64,000 nt of DNA. Origin: Bacillota bacterium (GTDB lineage: Bacteria; Bacillota; Clostridia; Oscillospirales; Acutalibacteraceae). Location: NCBI GenBank assembly GCA_021769885.1, contig JAETSA010000009.1:1-64000 (forward strand), written 5' to 3'. The notes under the pieces are model-generated. The model was not told the DNA's origin and made no database searches. It saw nothing but the letters and a program-made list of their open reading frames with translations. The translations under genes were made by a program, and so were the position numbers. Shown here in pieces: positions 39,937 through 48,215 of the stretch (position 1 is the first letter of the stretch; every line of letters starts with the position of its first letter).

Positions 39937-40899
39937 ATGCAAAAACAGTTCAAAACCCAACCCGAATGCGGCACGGTTTCCGACAAAACCTTGGAGAAAA
40001 TCAACCGATTTACAAAGAAAAAGCTGTCTGCCGACGAGGTATATGTATTTTCCGCTGTGCTTTGCGACAACGAAATCGACCGCGACGGCGAACGCTTTTC
40101 GGTAGCGGCACTGTATGCGCTCGCACCGCTGTTCGAGGGCAAAACCGCGATTCTGAACCACAGTATGGACGCCGCCGACCAAAGTGCGCGTACCTTTGAA
40201 ACACAGGTTGTGGTCGATTCTACGCGCAAGACCGCGTGCGGTGAGGATTATACCTATTTGCTCGCGCGCAGTTACCTGCCGCGCATTGCAAAGAACGAAA
40301 CGCTGATTGCCGAGATTGACGCGGGCATCAAAAAAGAGGTGTCCGTCGGCTGTGCCGTTGCGAAACGCATTTGTTCGGTCTGCGGTGCGGATGAGCGTCA
40401 AAGCCCCTGCGGTCACCGCCGTGGCAAGGTGTATGACGGCAAAACCTGCCATTACATTCTGGACGAACCGACCGACGCTTACGAATGGTCGTTTGTCGCC
40501 GTACCTGCGCAGAAAAACGCGGGCGTGACAAAAGCCTTCCGTGATGCGGACGCGCTTTGCAAGGCAATTCGTGAAAAGCAATCGGACGCCCTGACCCTTT
40601 CCCGCGCGGAGCTGACGGCACTCGCCGACAAGCTTGACGCCTTGGAAAAATCGGCGGCAGACGGTGCGATGTACCGTGACACTTTGCGCGCCCGCGCCGT
40701 CAAAGGCTTTGCAAGAACACTGCCCGCGCTCGACAATACGCTTGCCGAGGCACTCGTCTCGACACTTTCTGCGGCACAGTTAAAATCGCTCACTACCGCG
40801 CTCGACGAAACCGCCGGGAAGTCGTTCCCCGCTGTGCCGATGCTTGCAAACGGTGAAAGAGCGAGCACCGCACAGCCGAATACGGCGTTCAAGTTTTAG
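39937..40899 (+). CDS. Putative prohead maturation protease with scaffold tail
   Basis: The 320 residues. Residues 25-205 resemble clostridial prohead serine proteases: DNEIDRDGERFS, ILNHSMD (candidate catalytic His), KKEVSVGCAV (candidate Ser) and TDAYEWSFVAVPAQ. A Cys/His cluster (ICSVCGADERQSPCGHRRGK) may bind metal. Residues 205-320 are helical and acidic (ELTALADKLDALEKSA), like a scaffold domain removed during maturation. Start after AAAGGAGG. It sits just upstream of the capsid gene, as expected, but about 500 bases of repeat DNA separate them. Confidence 0.72.
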   Translation: MQKQFKTQPECGTVSDKTLEKINRFTKKKLSADEVYVFSAVLCDNEIDRDGERFSVAALYALAPLFEGKTAILNHSMDAADQSARTFETQVVVDSTRKTACGEDYTYLLARSYLPRIAKNETLIAEIDAGIKKEVSVGCAVAKRICSVCGADERQSPCGHRRGKVYDGKTCHYILDEPTDAYEWSFVAVPAQKNAGVTKAFRDADALCKAIREKQSDALTLSRAELTALADKLDALEKSAADGAMYRDTLRARAVKGFARTLPALDNTLAEALVSTLSAAQLKSLTTALDETAGKSFPAVPMLANGERASTAQPNTAFKF

Positions 40900-40926
40900 G
40901 CGGTTGCGTGAAGCTGTGATTCTGAG

Positions 40927-41325
40927 TAGGGAACGACCTTAAGTGTCGTTTCCTAGGGTTTCAGCAAGTTTCGGCGTAACGCGTAGGGACGGACATCCTT
41001 GTCCGTCCGCGGGCGAACACAGTTCGCCCCTACGGTTTGTGCATCGCCATCGGGGTTGCGCAAATTTGCAAGGTTGCTCGGGCGGGCGTGGAAGCCCGCC
41101 CCTACGGAGGTTGCGATTCGCCGTTGGATTTTTGTAAAATCCAGCAGTGCTCGGGGCGCCGAGGTGCGGGTGTCCAGTGGACACCTCTAAGCGAAGCTTA
41201 GAAGCACCGACCGAGCCGGCAGGCGAGAACGTCGCCCCCTACGGGGTTTTCGATTCACCGTTGGGTTTGTGCGAAATCCAGCCGTGGCTCGGGCGCAACG
41301 CGCAAGCGCCCCTACGGGGGTGGGC
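40927..41325. repeat. Hairpin-word array 7 inside the phage head operon, with type A cassette
   Basis: About 400 bases between the protease and capsid genes. Words: GGAACGAC/GTCGTTTCC, GGGACGGAC, GGGCGAAC, GGGCGGGC and GGGGCG. A type A cassette (inverted) occupies 41163-41229 inside GGGGCG...CGTCGCCCC, with stems GGTGTCC/GGACACC and TCTAAGC/GCTTAGA. Linkers are present as elsewhere. No gene. Confidence 0.75.
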
Positions 41326-41398
41326 AAACCCATTACGGCAAAGCAGCAAAACGATTTGTTTTATCAAAAAGCACGAAATAAAAAGGAGAGAAAAAATT

Positions 41399-42400
41399 AT
41401 GGCGAATTTTGAAACCATCAAACTGGATAAAGGGCTTTACACCGCCCGCGAGGGATTTACGGCTTCTTTGGAAGCGGTTGACCCGTCCGAAAACTACAAG
41501 GGCACGGCATTGGAAGGCTTGGATGCATTTGAGCGTCAGCTCAAGCGTTTTGACATTAAACTGCACGGCGCGGCGAGCGACTGTGTGGAAAAATTCTTCC
41601 AAACCACCGACAGCGCGGCACTGTTTCCCGAATACATTGCCCGTGCCGTGCGCAAGGGCTTGGAGGAAGCGGATTTACTGCCCTCTATTGTCGCTACCAA
41701 AACGGAAATCAACGGCTTGGATTACCGCACCATCACTTCCGTACCGACCGAGGCGGAAAAGGAACTGAAAATCACCGCCGAAGGTACAGCGATTCCCGAA
41801 ACTGCGGTGCATACGCAGGAAAATCTTGTCAAGCTCAAAAAGCGTGGTAGAATGCTTGTCGCGTCTTACGAGGCACTGCGTTTCCAGCGTTTGGATTTGT
41901 TCACCGTTACCCTGCGCCAAATCGGTGCGTACATTGCGCGCACACAGCTTAAAGACGCAGTGGATGTGCTCATAAACGGTGACGGGAACGATAATGCCGC
42001 GCCGACCGTGTCTCTCGGCGGCAAGGCGATTACCTATGCGAGCCTTGTCGATTTTTGGAACACCTTTGACCCGTATGCGATGAATACACTCATTGCCGCA
42101 CCCGATATGACGGCTTCGATTCTGAAATTGCAGGAGATGCGCGACGCGGCAGCAGGTCTTACCTTCCACGGCGACGGCAAACAGGTGACGCCCCTCGGTG
42201 CAACGCTCTTAAAGAGCAGTGCCGTTCCCGCAGGCAAGCTCATCGGTTTGGACAAAACCTGCGCGCTTGAACAGGTTTCGGCAGGCGGGATTCTGACGGA
42301 ATACGACAAGCTGATTGACCGTCAATTGGAACGCGCCGCAATCTCGCAGATTTCGGGCTTTGCAAAGATTTATGCCGATGCCGCACGGGTGCTCGCCTGA
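41399..42400 (+). CDS. Phage major capsid protein
   Basis: The 333 residues start at the ATG at 41399, after AAAAGGAG; upstream in-frame sequence is repeat DNA. The protein has the course of an HK97-fold coat protein: an N-terminal helical arm, LEEADLLPSIVATKTEINGLDYRTITSV, KKRGRMLVASYEALRFQRLDLFTVTLRQIGAYIARTQL and AAPDMTASILKLQEMRDAA. The length suits a coat without a large added domain. The operon position after portal and protease supports the call. No internal stop or shift. Confidence 0.85.
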   Translation: MANFETIKLDKGLYTAREGFTASLEAVDPSENYKGTALEGLDAFERQLKRFDIKLHGAASDCVEKFFQTTDSAALFPEYIARAVRKGLEEADLLPSIVATKTEINGLDYRTITSVPTEAEKELKITAEGTAIPETAVHTQENLVKLKKRGRMLVASYEALRFQRLDLFTVTLRQIGAYIARTQLKDAVDVLINGDGNDNAAPTVSLGGKAITYASLVDFWNTFDPYAMNTLIAAPDMTASILKLQEMRDAAAGLTFHGDGKQVTPLGATLLKSSAVPAGKLIGLDKTCALEQVSAGGILTEYDKLIDRQLERAAISQISGFAKIYADAARVLA

Positions 42401-42423
42401 CCGTCAAAAAGGGAGGCTGGAAA

Positions 42424-42786
42424 ATGATCGATGTAATCGCGGTTACTGAACTCCTGCGCCGATTTTCGATGCTGGAGGAAAGTGCCTTGGCCGACGCTCT
42501 GCCGACGGTCGCCGTCACCTGTGCGGAATGCACGGAAAAACTGCGTGACGGGGCATTCGCGGAAAACCCCGCCGTGTTAGAGGCGACAGCGGCACTGTGT
42601 AATTACCGTTTACTGCTGCGCAGTGATACCTTGCGTGACGGCACAACCGCCTTTAAGGCAGGAGATGTTTCCCTGGCGGTCAGTCCTGCGGCACTTTTGG
42701 AAACCGCCGTGCGTCTGCGCGACGAAACCTATGCAGCGGCGGCACGGTATTTTAACGATACAGATTTCTTATTTCGGCAGGTGTAA
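42424..42786 (+). CDS. Putative head completion/connector protein
   Basis: The 120 residues, helical (LLRRFSMLEESALADALPTV; EATAALCNYRLLLRSDTL). I do not recognise it by motif. Its size and position right after the capsid gene are those of head-tail connector or adaptor proteins. It starts after GGGAGG and ends 3 bases before the next gene. Confidence 0.6.
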   Translation: MIDVIAVTELLRRFSMLEESALADALPTVAVTCAECTEKLRDGAFAENPAVLEATAALCNYRLLLRSDTLRDGTTAFKAGDVSLAVSPAALLETAVRLRDETYAAAARYFNDTDFLFRQV

Positions 42787-42789
42787 AGT

Positions 42790-43128
42790 ATGGAGCTCGG
42801 ATTTCAAAAATACGGCAGAAGCGTGCGTCTGACGGACGGTGCGGGCTGGGTTTCTTCGGAATACAAGGCATTTTTACAGCCGCTTCGCTACAAAAATAAA
42901 ATGTATTTGGAGGGCACATATACGCCCATCGGCAAAGACCAAAACGATTTGTATTTGTATATCGGACCGAAAGGACACGATATCACACGCCTTCCGAAAA
43001 ACGCCCGCCTGTTGGACAGCGACGCGCGCGAATACATTTTACAGAGAACCGAAAAGGTCTGCCGGGGGGATGTCCCGTTTTATTTCTGGGGAATCTTAAA
43101 GGCAGTGAGCGAGGTGAAAAAAGTATGA
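42790..43128 (+). CDS. Small phage-module protein (possible head closure)
   Basis: The 112 residues have a small beta-rich fold (YKAFLQPLRYKNKMYLEGTYTPIG, DLYLYIGPKGHDITRLP) typical in style of head-closure or neck proteins of siphophages. No firm family recognition. It overlaps the following gene by 4 bases. Confidence 0.55.
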   Translation: MELGFQKYGRSVRLTDGAGWVSSEYKAFLQPLRYKNKMYLEGTYTPIGKDQNDLYLYIGPKGHDITRLPKNARLLDSDAREYILQRTEKVCRGDVPFYFWGILKAVSEVKKV

Positions 43129-43556
43129 ACTCAGCACCGATTTTCATAAAAAACATCATAAAAACGCTTAAGATAAATCCGCTCTTCGAAAATATAGAGT
43201 TGGTTGCGGCATACGAAAATGAAATCAAGCCCTACCCTGTGACCCATCCGATTTTGGCGTTTGCCGTGCAGTCAGAAACCGTGAGTGACCGCTTAATCGA
43301 CATTGCCACAGACGGTTCGCAAACGCAGTCTAATCGGCGCAAGGTCGAAACGGTGTTCAAGGTGAGTGTTTTTGTGCCGTACGAAAGCGGTACGGTAGAG
43401 GCATACCGTATGGCGGACTACCTGTATTCCACATTGCTGTTTCAGACGACGCTTCCGATTGTCGGCTGTAAATATGCAGACTGCAATTATGTACGCGACT
43501 GCGGTGCGCTGGTGTTGGATACAACATTTACAATGTGTACGGAAGTCAGTGAATAA
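43125..43556 (+). CDS. Small phage-module protein (possible tail completion/minor protein)
   Basis: The 143 residues, with a mixed alpha/beta pattern (NPLFENIELVAAYENEIKPYPVTHPILAFAV, RRKVETVFKVSVFVPYESGT). In many siphophages a protein of this size follows the head-closure protein and joins the tail tube. It is the last gene of the module; a strong terminator follows after 30 bases, and no tail gene is found. Confidence 0.55.
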   Translation: MNSAPIFIKNIIKTLKINPLFENIELVAAYENEIKPYPVTHPILAFAVQSETVSDRLIDIATDGSQTQSNRRKVETVFKVSVFVPYESGTVEAYRMADYLYSTLLFQTTLPIVGCKYADCNYVRDCGALVLDTTFTMCTEVSE

Positions 43557-43585
43557 CCGCAAAAACAGCACGGGATAAAATCGAA

Positions 43586-43625
43586 AACGGGCAGAACACA
43601 AAATTGTGTTCTGCCCGTTGTTTTT
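43586..43625 (+). terminator. Terminator closing the phage head module
   Basis: Perfect 16-bp stem (AACGGGCAGAACACAA/TTGTGTTCTGCCCGTT) with a 2-base loop, then GTTTTTG. Confidence 0.92.
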
Positions 43626-43659
43626 GTGCGGATTTTTCATTGTTTGAATGGATACGATG

Positions 43660-43762
43660 CGTAGGGAACAACCGATGACGCGTTCCGTGAAGTTGCATCA
43701 AACTTCAGCGGGTGCTGGGTGCACGCCCCTACGGGTTGCGGTTCACCGTTAGGTTTGTGCGA
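43660..43762. repeat. Short hairpin-word array 8
   Basis: Words GGAACAACC/GCGTTCC-like and GGGTGC/GCACGCCC with one linker, lying between the phage module and the next gene. Confidence 0.6.
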
Positions 43763-43765
43763 AAT

Positions 43766-45856
43766 TCAGAATACTTCCACACAGTGCACTCTGCCTGCGA
43801 AATCGGCGGTATAGTACGCCGAGTCGGTCACGGCGGTTTTGCCGAAAATCGGTGCACCTAAGGGTACACTGCCGAGCACACTGCCGTCCGCTTTCGAAAC
43901 ACGGTACAGCTTGCCGTCGGACGCACCGAACAACAGTGTGTCGCCGCAATCGACAGGCGTGGATTCCACCGTCTGCGTCTCGCCGTTTGTATACGGTGCG
44001 GTGTAGACAAGTGCTTTGCCGACCGCGCATTCCCACAAAATTTCTTTTGTATTGAGGTTGAAGGCAACGATACCGCGATTTGCTGTGGGGATGTACGCAA
44101 CGCCGCCGTCCACAACAGGCTGTGCGCTTACGTTGAATTTATAATCTGCAAGTTCGCTTTTGTGCGTAATTTTGCCCGTGTTCGCGTCTACAAGCATAAT
44201 TGCATCGTCATCTGCAACTAAAATCGTGTTTTCATCGACGGGCTTCGGTGTGGAACTGCGGAAACGGATATCGCCGTCCTTATTCTCCCAAAGCTGTTTG
44301 CCCGTGGATTTGTCGAGCGCGACGAGGGCGTCCCAATGCGAAGAAACAAGCAGCTTGTCGCCCATCACAACAAATTCGGCGGCAGAGGCTTCGCCGTGAT
44401 TGCGGATATTCTCCCAAAGGACCTTGCCTGTCTGCAAGTCGAGCGCGGTTACGCCTGCCGCGCCGCCCGCGAACACAACGCCGTCGGAAACACACGGGGC
44501 AGTGCTTGTGCTCAGCGCATTGCCGAGGGAAACGGAAGTCTGCCAAATCACAGAGCCGTCCGTTTTGTTGAGACAGTACACATTGCCTGCGCAATCCTGT
44601 GCAATCAGCTTATCACCGGCAAGTATAACGTTATTTTTTACAGAGTTTTTGGTCTTGAACGTCCAAACGACTGCGCCGTCCGCCGCGTTCAGACAATACA
44701 CACCGCAATTATGCGGGTAGTCGTCATCCACCGTCGCGGTATAAATGAGATTGCCGTCCGCAACCGTGTCGCAGAACAGGACGTTGCCTGAAAGCTTCGC
44801 TGTCCATCGTGTATGCGCCGATGCAGTGGGTTCGGTGAAATCATAGTAAAACAGCTTTGTCGTGATACTGCCGTCCTCGGCTACCGAAATCATACGCGTG
44901 CCGCTCGGGGAGGAATCAATACCGCCGCAGTCGGGGCGGGCGGTGCTGATATTCAGTACGCCGTCCTGCTCTTCAATATAGCTGTAATGATAATGCCCGA
45001 ATACCCACGCAATGAGGTTGTGCTGTTTCAAATCCAGTTCCTTGCGGTCAAAGGACAGCACGTAATTCTCCGACGGGCAAAGGGTATGATTGAACATCAC
45101 GACCTTCATTTCGGGGTCGGTATTTTTCAAATCGTTCTCAAGCCAACGCCAGCGGTCATTGAGATTGTACCCTGACTTTTTGTCAGAGCCTCTGCCGAAC
45201 GGCGTGACAACATAATGCACATTGCCGACTTCAAAGGAATACCACGTCGGACCGTAAATGCTTTCAAACAGCTCCTCGCCGTATTTGCCGTCCACATAGT
45301 CGTGATTGCCGATGATGTAACGCACAGGCAGACCCATGGTGTCGGTATTCATATCGGGGTAGTGCGCTTTTAAGCCCGCTTCGTAGCAGATATCGCCCGT
45401 GTGAATCAAAAACGCGGGCTTTTGCTCGTCGGCAATCGCTTTGACCGCATTCAGCCATTCGCCCGTGCCTTTTTCGCCGATTTCGGTGTCGGAAATCTGC
45501 AAAAAGCTGTGCGCCGCCCCTGCGGGAACCGATGATTCGGACAGAGTAAAGTCATAGCTTTCGGTCTTTTTGTCGGTGCGGATGTAGTATTGCTCCGTGG
45601 TGTAGCCTGCGGACGCGGTCACGGTGATGAACCGCGTTTTGCGGTAGCCTTTCAAAGAAAACGCACCGTTTTCATCGGTCTTGACAACATTTCTGCCGTC
45701 CGAAACGCTGACATTTGCCATCGGCGTGCCGTCGGACGCTTTCGTCACCGTGCCGACATACGGTTCGCCGCTGCCCAAAACAAGGCAAAGCGTGACCCCT
45801 GCCGCCAACAGCAAGATTCCTGCGGCAATCAAAATGCCAATCCATTTTTTAGACAT
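43766..45856 (-). CDS. Exported metallophosphoesterase fused to a PQQ-type beta-propeller
   Basis: The 696 residues. An N-terminal anchor (residues 5-27) is followed by a carboxypeptidase-regulatory-like domain (YVGTVTKASDGTPMANVSVSD, to about 105). A calcineurin-like phosphoesterase (about 112-340) has metal ligands in QISDTEIG, HTGDICYEAG, IGNHDYVDG, MFNHTLC and FGHYHYS. A C-terminal propeller follows with repeated blades of the form GxVYCLNKTDGSVIWQT, ALDLQTGKVLWEN, ALDKSTGKQLWEN and VDANTGKITHK. The enzyme should act outside the membrane; the substrate is unknown. The start follows AAAGGGGG. The gene stands alone. Confidence 0.88.
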   Translation of the reverse strand: MSKKWIGILIAAGILLLAAGVTLCLVLGSGEPYVGTVTKASDGTPMANVSVSDGRNVVKTDENGAFSLKGYRKTRFITVTASAGYTTEQYYIRTDKKTESYDFTLSESSVPAGAAHSFLQISDTEIGEKGTGEWLNAVKAIADEQKPAFLIHTGDICYEAGLKAHYPDMNTDTMGLPVRYIIGNHDYVDGKYGEELFESIYGPTWYSFEVGNVHYVVTPFGRGSDKKSGYNLNDRWRWLENDLKNTDPEMKVVMFNHTLCPSENYVLSFDRKELDLKQHNLIAWVFGHYHYSYIEEQDGVLNISTARPDCGGIDSSPSGTRMISVAEDGSITTKLFYYDFTEPTASAHTRWTAKLSGNVLFCDTVADGNLIYTATVDDDYPHNCGVYCLNAADGAVVWTFKTKNSVKNNVILAGDKLIAQDCAGNVYCLNKTDGSVIWQTSVSLGNALSTSTAPCVSDGVVFAGGAAGVTALDLQTGKVLWENIRNHGEASAAEFVVMGDKLLVSSHWDALVALDKSTGKQLWENKDGDIRFRSSTPKPVDENTILVADDDAIMLVDANTGKITHKSELADYKFNVSAQPVVDGGVAYIPTANRGIVAFNLNTKEILWECAVGKALVYTAPYTNGETQTVESTPVDCGDTLLFGASDGKLYRVSKADGSVLGSVPLGAPIFGKTAVTDSAYYTADFAGRVHCVEVF

Positions 45857-45949
45857 ACGGATTCCCCCTTTAAATTACGGAAGTCTGTTTTTTTCAGTGT
45901 AGCAAACTCAGCAGAAAAAGTCAAATAAAACCCCGTGCTCTGTTGGGGT

Positions 45950-46190
45950 TCAGTGGGCGATGCAAAGCCGTAGGGACGGAGTGTAGGGAACAACCTCTGT
46001 GTTGTTCCGTAAATTTTGCACAATGTAAATTGGATTCGCGCGTAGGGACGCTATAATCTACAAACCATATAATCCTTCCTCCGAGAGGGAGGAAATGCGC
46101 GCCCCTACGGGTTGTGCACCGCCGTTAGGTTGTGCAGAATCCAACCGTGGGCGGGTCGTCGAGGACGCCGACCCCTACGGGTTGCGGATT
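45950..46190. repeat. Hairpin-word array 9 with a reduced type C element
   Basis: Words GGAACAACC/GTTGTTCC (a G-C to A-T paired change relative to GGAACGACC/GTCGTTCC) and GGGTCG/CGACCC. The segment near 46065-46096 (CCTTCCTCCGAGAGGGAGG) resembles a shortened type C element. Confidence 0.65.
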
Positions 46191-46193
46191 AAT

Positions 46194-47036
46194 CTATACT
46201 AAATTTTGAATCTGCTCGAGCACTTTTTTGCAGTCGCGCATTCCTTCGTAATAGCAATGCTCTAATTTTTCGGTATCCGTGCCGAATTTGTCTATTGGGA
46301 GCGGGTATTCGGGCGCAATCACAACCGCTCTGCCCTCTTTTTCGAGCTGATAGCACAAATCGAGCGAGGCGTTGTAGCGCATATGCCGTTCGTCTAAGGT
46401 GCGAATCATATTCGGATACGCTTTGAGCGCGCGTGTATAGGCGGCGCGCATGGCCTCGGGCTTTTTGCGGAAGCCGTGCGGACGGGTCAGCACAATCACC
46501 AGACGGTCACAGCCGTCCTGCAAAGCGCGTTCAACGGGGATGGAATCCGCCGCGCCGCCGTCAAAATATTTTCTGCCCTCAAATTCCACGGGCGGGGTAA
46601 ACATCGGCAGTGCCGCCGACGCTTTGAGCACCGTAAAATCCTTGCCGACGATTTTTTCCTTGCCGAAATAGACCGCTTCGCCCGTTTCGGCGTCGGTCAC
46701 AACGGTCACAAATTCGCTTTTGTCCGCGTGGAATGCGTCGTAATCAAACGGGTCTAATTCCTGCGGAATGATATCATAAATAAAATCCAGCCCGAACACG
46801 GATTTTTTATGCAGAATCGGGTCTAAACCGATATACCGCTTGTCGTGCACATAGGCTATATCCACACGGAAGCCGCGCCCGCGCTGATTCGAAATATACG
46901 ACGCGCCGTTGCCCGCGCCCGCAGAAACACCAATGACATAATCAAAGCGGATATTTTCATCCATAAACACGTCGAGCGCACCCACGGTGTAGATGCCGCG
47001 CATCCCGCCGCCCTCTAAAACCAAGCCTGTTTTCAT
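46194..47036 (-). CDS. Patatin-like phospholipase
   Basis: The 280 residues have the Ser-Asp dyad architecture: oxyanion loop GLVLEGGGMRGIYT near residue 5, nucleophile elbow GVSAGAGN (Ser near 39) and catalytic DGGAADSIPV (Asp near 175). The family cleaves acyl esters of phospholipids or similar lipids; it has no signal peptide, so it probably acts in the cytosol or on the inner membrane face. ATGA overlap with maf; last gene of the nudix-maf-patatin operon. Confidence 0.9.
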   Translation of the reverse strand: MKTGLVLEGGGMRGIYTVGALDVFMDENIRFDYVIGVSAGAGNGASYISNQRGRGFRVDIAYVHDKRYIGLDPILHKKSVFGLDFIYDIIPQELDPFDYDAFHADKSEFVTVVTDAETGEAVYFGKEKIVGKDFTVLKASAALPMFTPPVEFEGRKYFDGGAADSIPVERALQDGCDRLVIVLTRPHGFRKKPEAMRAAYTRALKAYPNMIRTLDERHMRYNASLDLCYQLEKEGRAVVIAPEYPLPIDKFGTDTEKLEHCYYEGMRDCKKVLEQIQNLV

Positions 47037-47590
47037 ATGCCGAACACCTCTTTTAACTGTCTTGCCGTTTTTGCAAGCGGCAGACCGACCACGTTCAGAT
47101 AATCGCCGCTGATTTTTTCCACAAACAGCGCGCCGCGCCCCTGAATGCCGTATGCGCCTGCCTTATCCATCGGTTCGCCGCTGTCGATATATTGTCGGAT
47201 TTCCGCATCGGTCAGCGGGAAAAAAGTCACATCCGTCTTTTCGTGGAACAGACTTTGACGCGTGCCGTCTGTGAGGAAAACGCCTGTATACACACTGTGT
47301 GTGCGCCCCGACAGCATTCGAAGCATTCGCTCGGCGTGGGCTCGGTCAGCAGGCTTGCCTAAAATTTTACCGTCCAAGGCGACTACGGTGTCTGCGGACA
47401 GAATCACTTCCCCTGCACGCATCGGCACGGCTGTGCCCTTTTGCTTTGCCAGATATTCGACCGCCGCCGCAGGGGAAATGCCGTCGGGCAGGGTTTCATC
47501 GGCTTCGGATACGCGCTTTTCGAACGCAAAGCCGCCCTGTGCGAGAATCTCCGCACGGCGCGGCGAGCCGGATGCCAAAATCAGCTTCAT
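47033..47590 (-). CDS. maf: Maf family nucleoside triphosphate pyrophosphatase
   Basis: The 185 residues. N-terminal LILASGSPRRAEILAQGG is the Maf signature; ETLPDGIS, LSADTVVALDGKILGKP and MLRMLSGRTHSVYTGV follow in order. The family hydrolyses non-canonical or canonical NTPs (dTTP/UTP) to monophosphates, as housekeeping, and affects septum formation when overexpressed. Overlaps both neighbours by 4 bases. Confidence 0.95.
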   Translation of the reverse strand: MKLILASGSPRRAEILAQGGFAFEKRVSEADETLPDGISPAAAVEYLAKQKGTAVPMRAGEVILSADTVVALDGKILGKPADRAHAERMLRMLSGRTHSVYTGVFLTDGTRQSLFHEKTDVTFFPLTDAEIRQYIDSGEPMDKAGAYGIQGRGALFVEKISGDYLNVVGLPLAKTARQLKEVFGI

Positions 47591-48132
47591 TTCTCCGCCG
47601 CCTTTACATACTGATACACTTTTAAGATGCCGACCTGCGTTTTGCCGTCGCGAATCTCGTTGCGCATCACCATTTCGAAGGCTTCCTCCAAGGGGATACG
47701 CCGCACCTCTAAAAATTCGTCCGCATCTAAATTCTGCGCGGTAAAGGTCAAATTTTTGGCGAGATACATATGGATAATTTCGCCGCAGTAGCCGGGGGTC
47801 GGATAGAATTTGCCGAGGTCCTGATATTCCGCCGCCACCGCGCCCGTTTCCTCCTGCAATTCGCGTTTGCCCGCTTCGAACGGGTCTTCGCCGAACTCCA
47901 GCTTGCCCGCAGGCAGCTCCAAAACGAGCTCCATATACGGATAGCGGAATTGCTCCACAAACAGCAGCTCGTTTTGCGCGGTCAGTGCCGCAACGCAGAC
48001 TCCGCCGGGATGCTCCACGACCTCACGCGCGGCGTGCGTGCCGTTGGGCAGCTCCGCTTCGTCCACGCGCAGACGGACAATGCGCCCTTTAAAAATGTAT
48101 TCCTGCTTCACAGGCTTTTCGGTTAAATCCAT
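47587..48132 (-). CDS. NUDIX hydrolase (ADP-ribose pyrophosphatase type)
   Basis: The 181 residues contain a full Nudix box, GKLEFGEDPFEAGKRELQEETGA, split here as GKLEFGEDP then REL.EETG near residues 76-98. The N-terminal RVDEAELPNGTHAAREVVEHPGGV segment and the C-terminal dimer region match NudF-type ADP-ribose pyrophosphatases, which convert ADP-ribose to AMP and ribose 5-phosphate. First gene of the operon with maf and the patatin, divergent from the M14-like gene. Confidence 0.9.
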   Translation of the reverse strand: MDLTEKPVKQEYIFKGRIVRLRVDEAELPNGTHAAREVVEHPGGVCVAALTAQNELLFVEQFRYPYMELVLELPAGKLEFGEDPFEAGKRELQEETGAVAAEYQDLGKFYPTPGYCGEIIHMYLAKNLTFTAQNLDADEFLEVRRIPLEEAFEMVMRNEIRDGKTQVGILKVYQYVKAAEK

Positions 48133-48215
48133 ACTAAAAACACACTCCTTTGCATAGGTATAGTATAGGACAAGAATTTTAAGCTTATATTTTTCGAAAG
48201 GAGCATCCGCTCACG

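Noticed and set aside
37008-43625. Complete prophage
   Set aside because: No integrase, repressor, replication, tail, holin or lysin gene and no attachment sites were found; ordinary genes follow directly.
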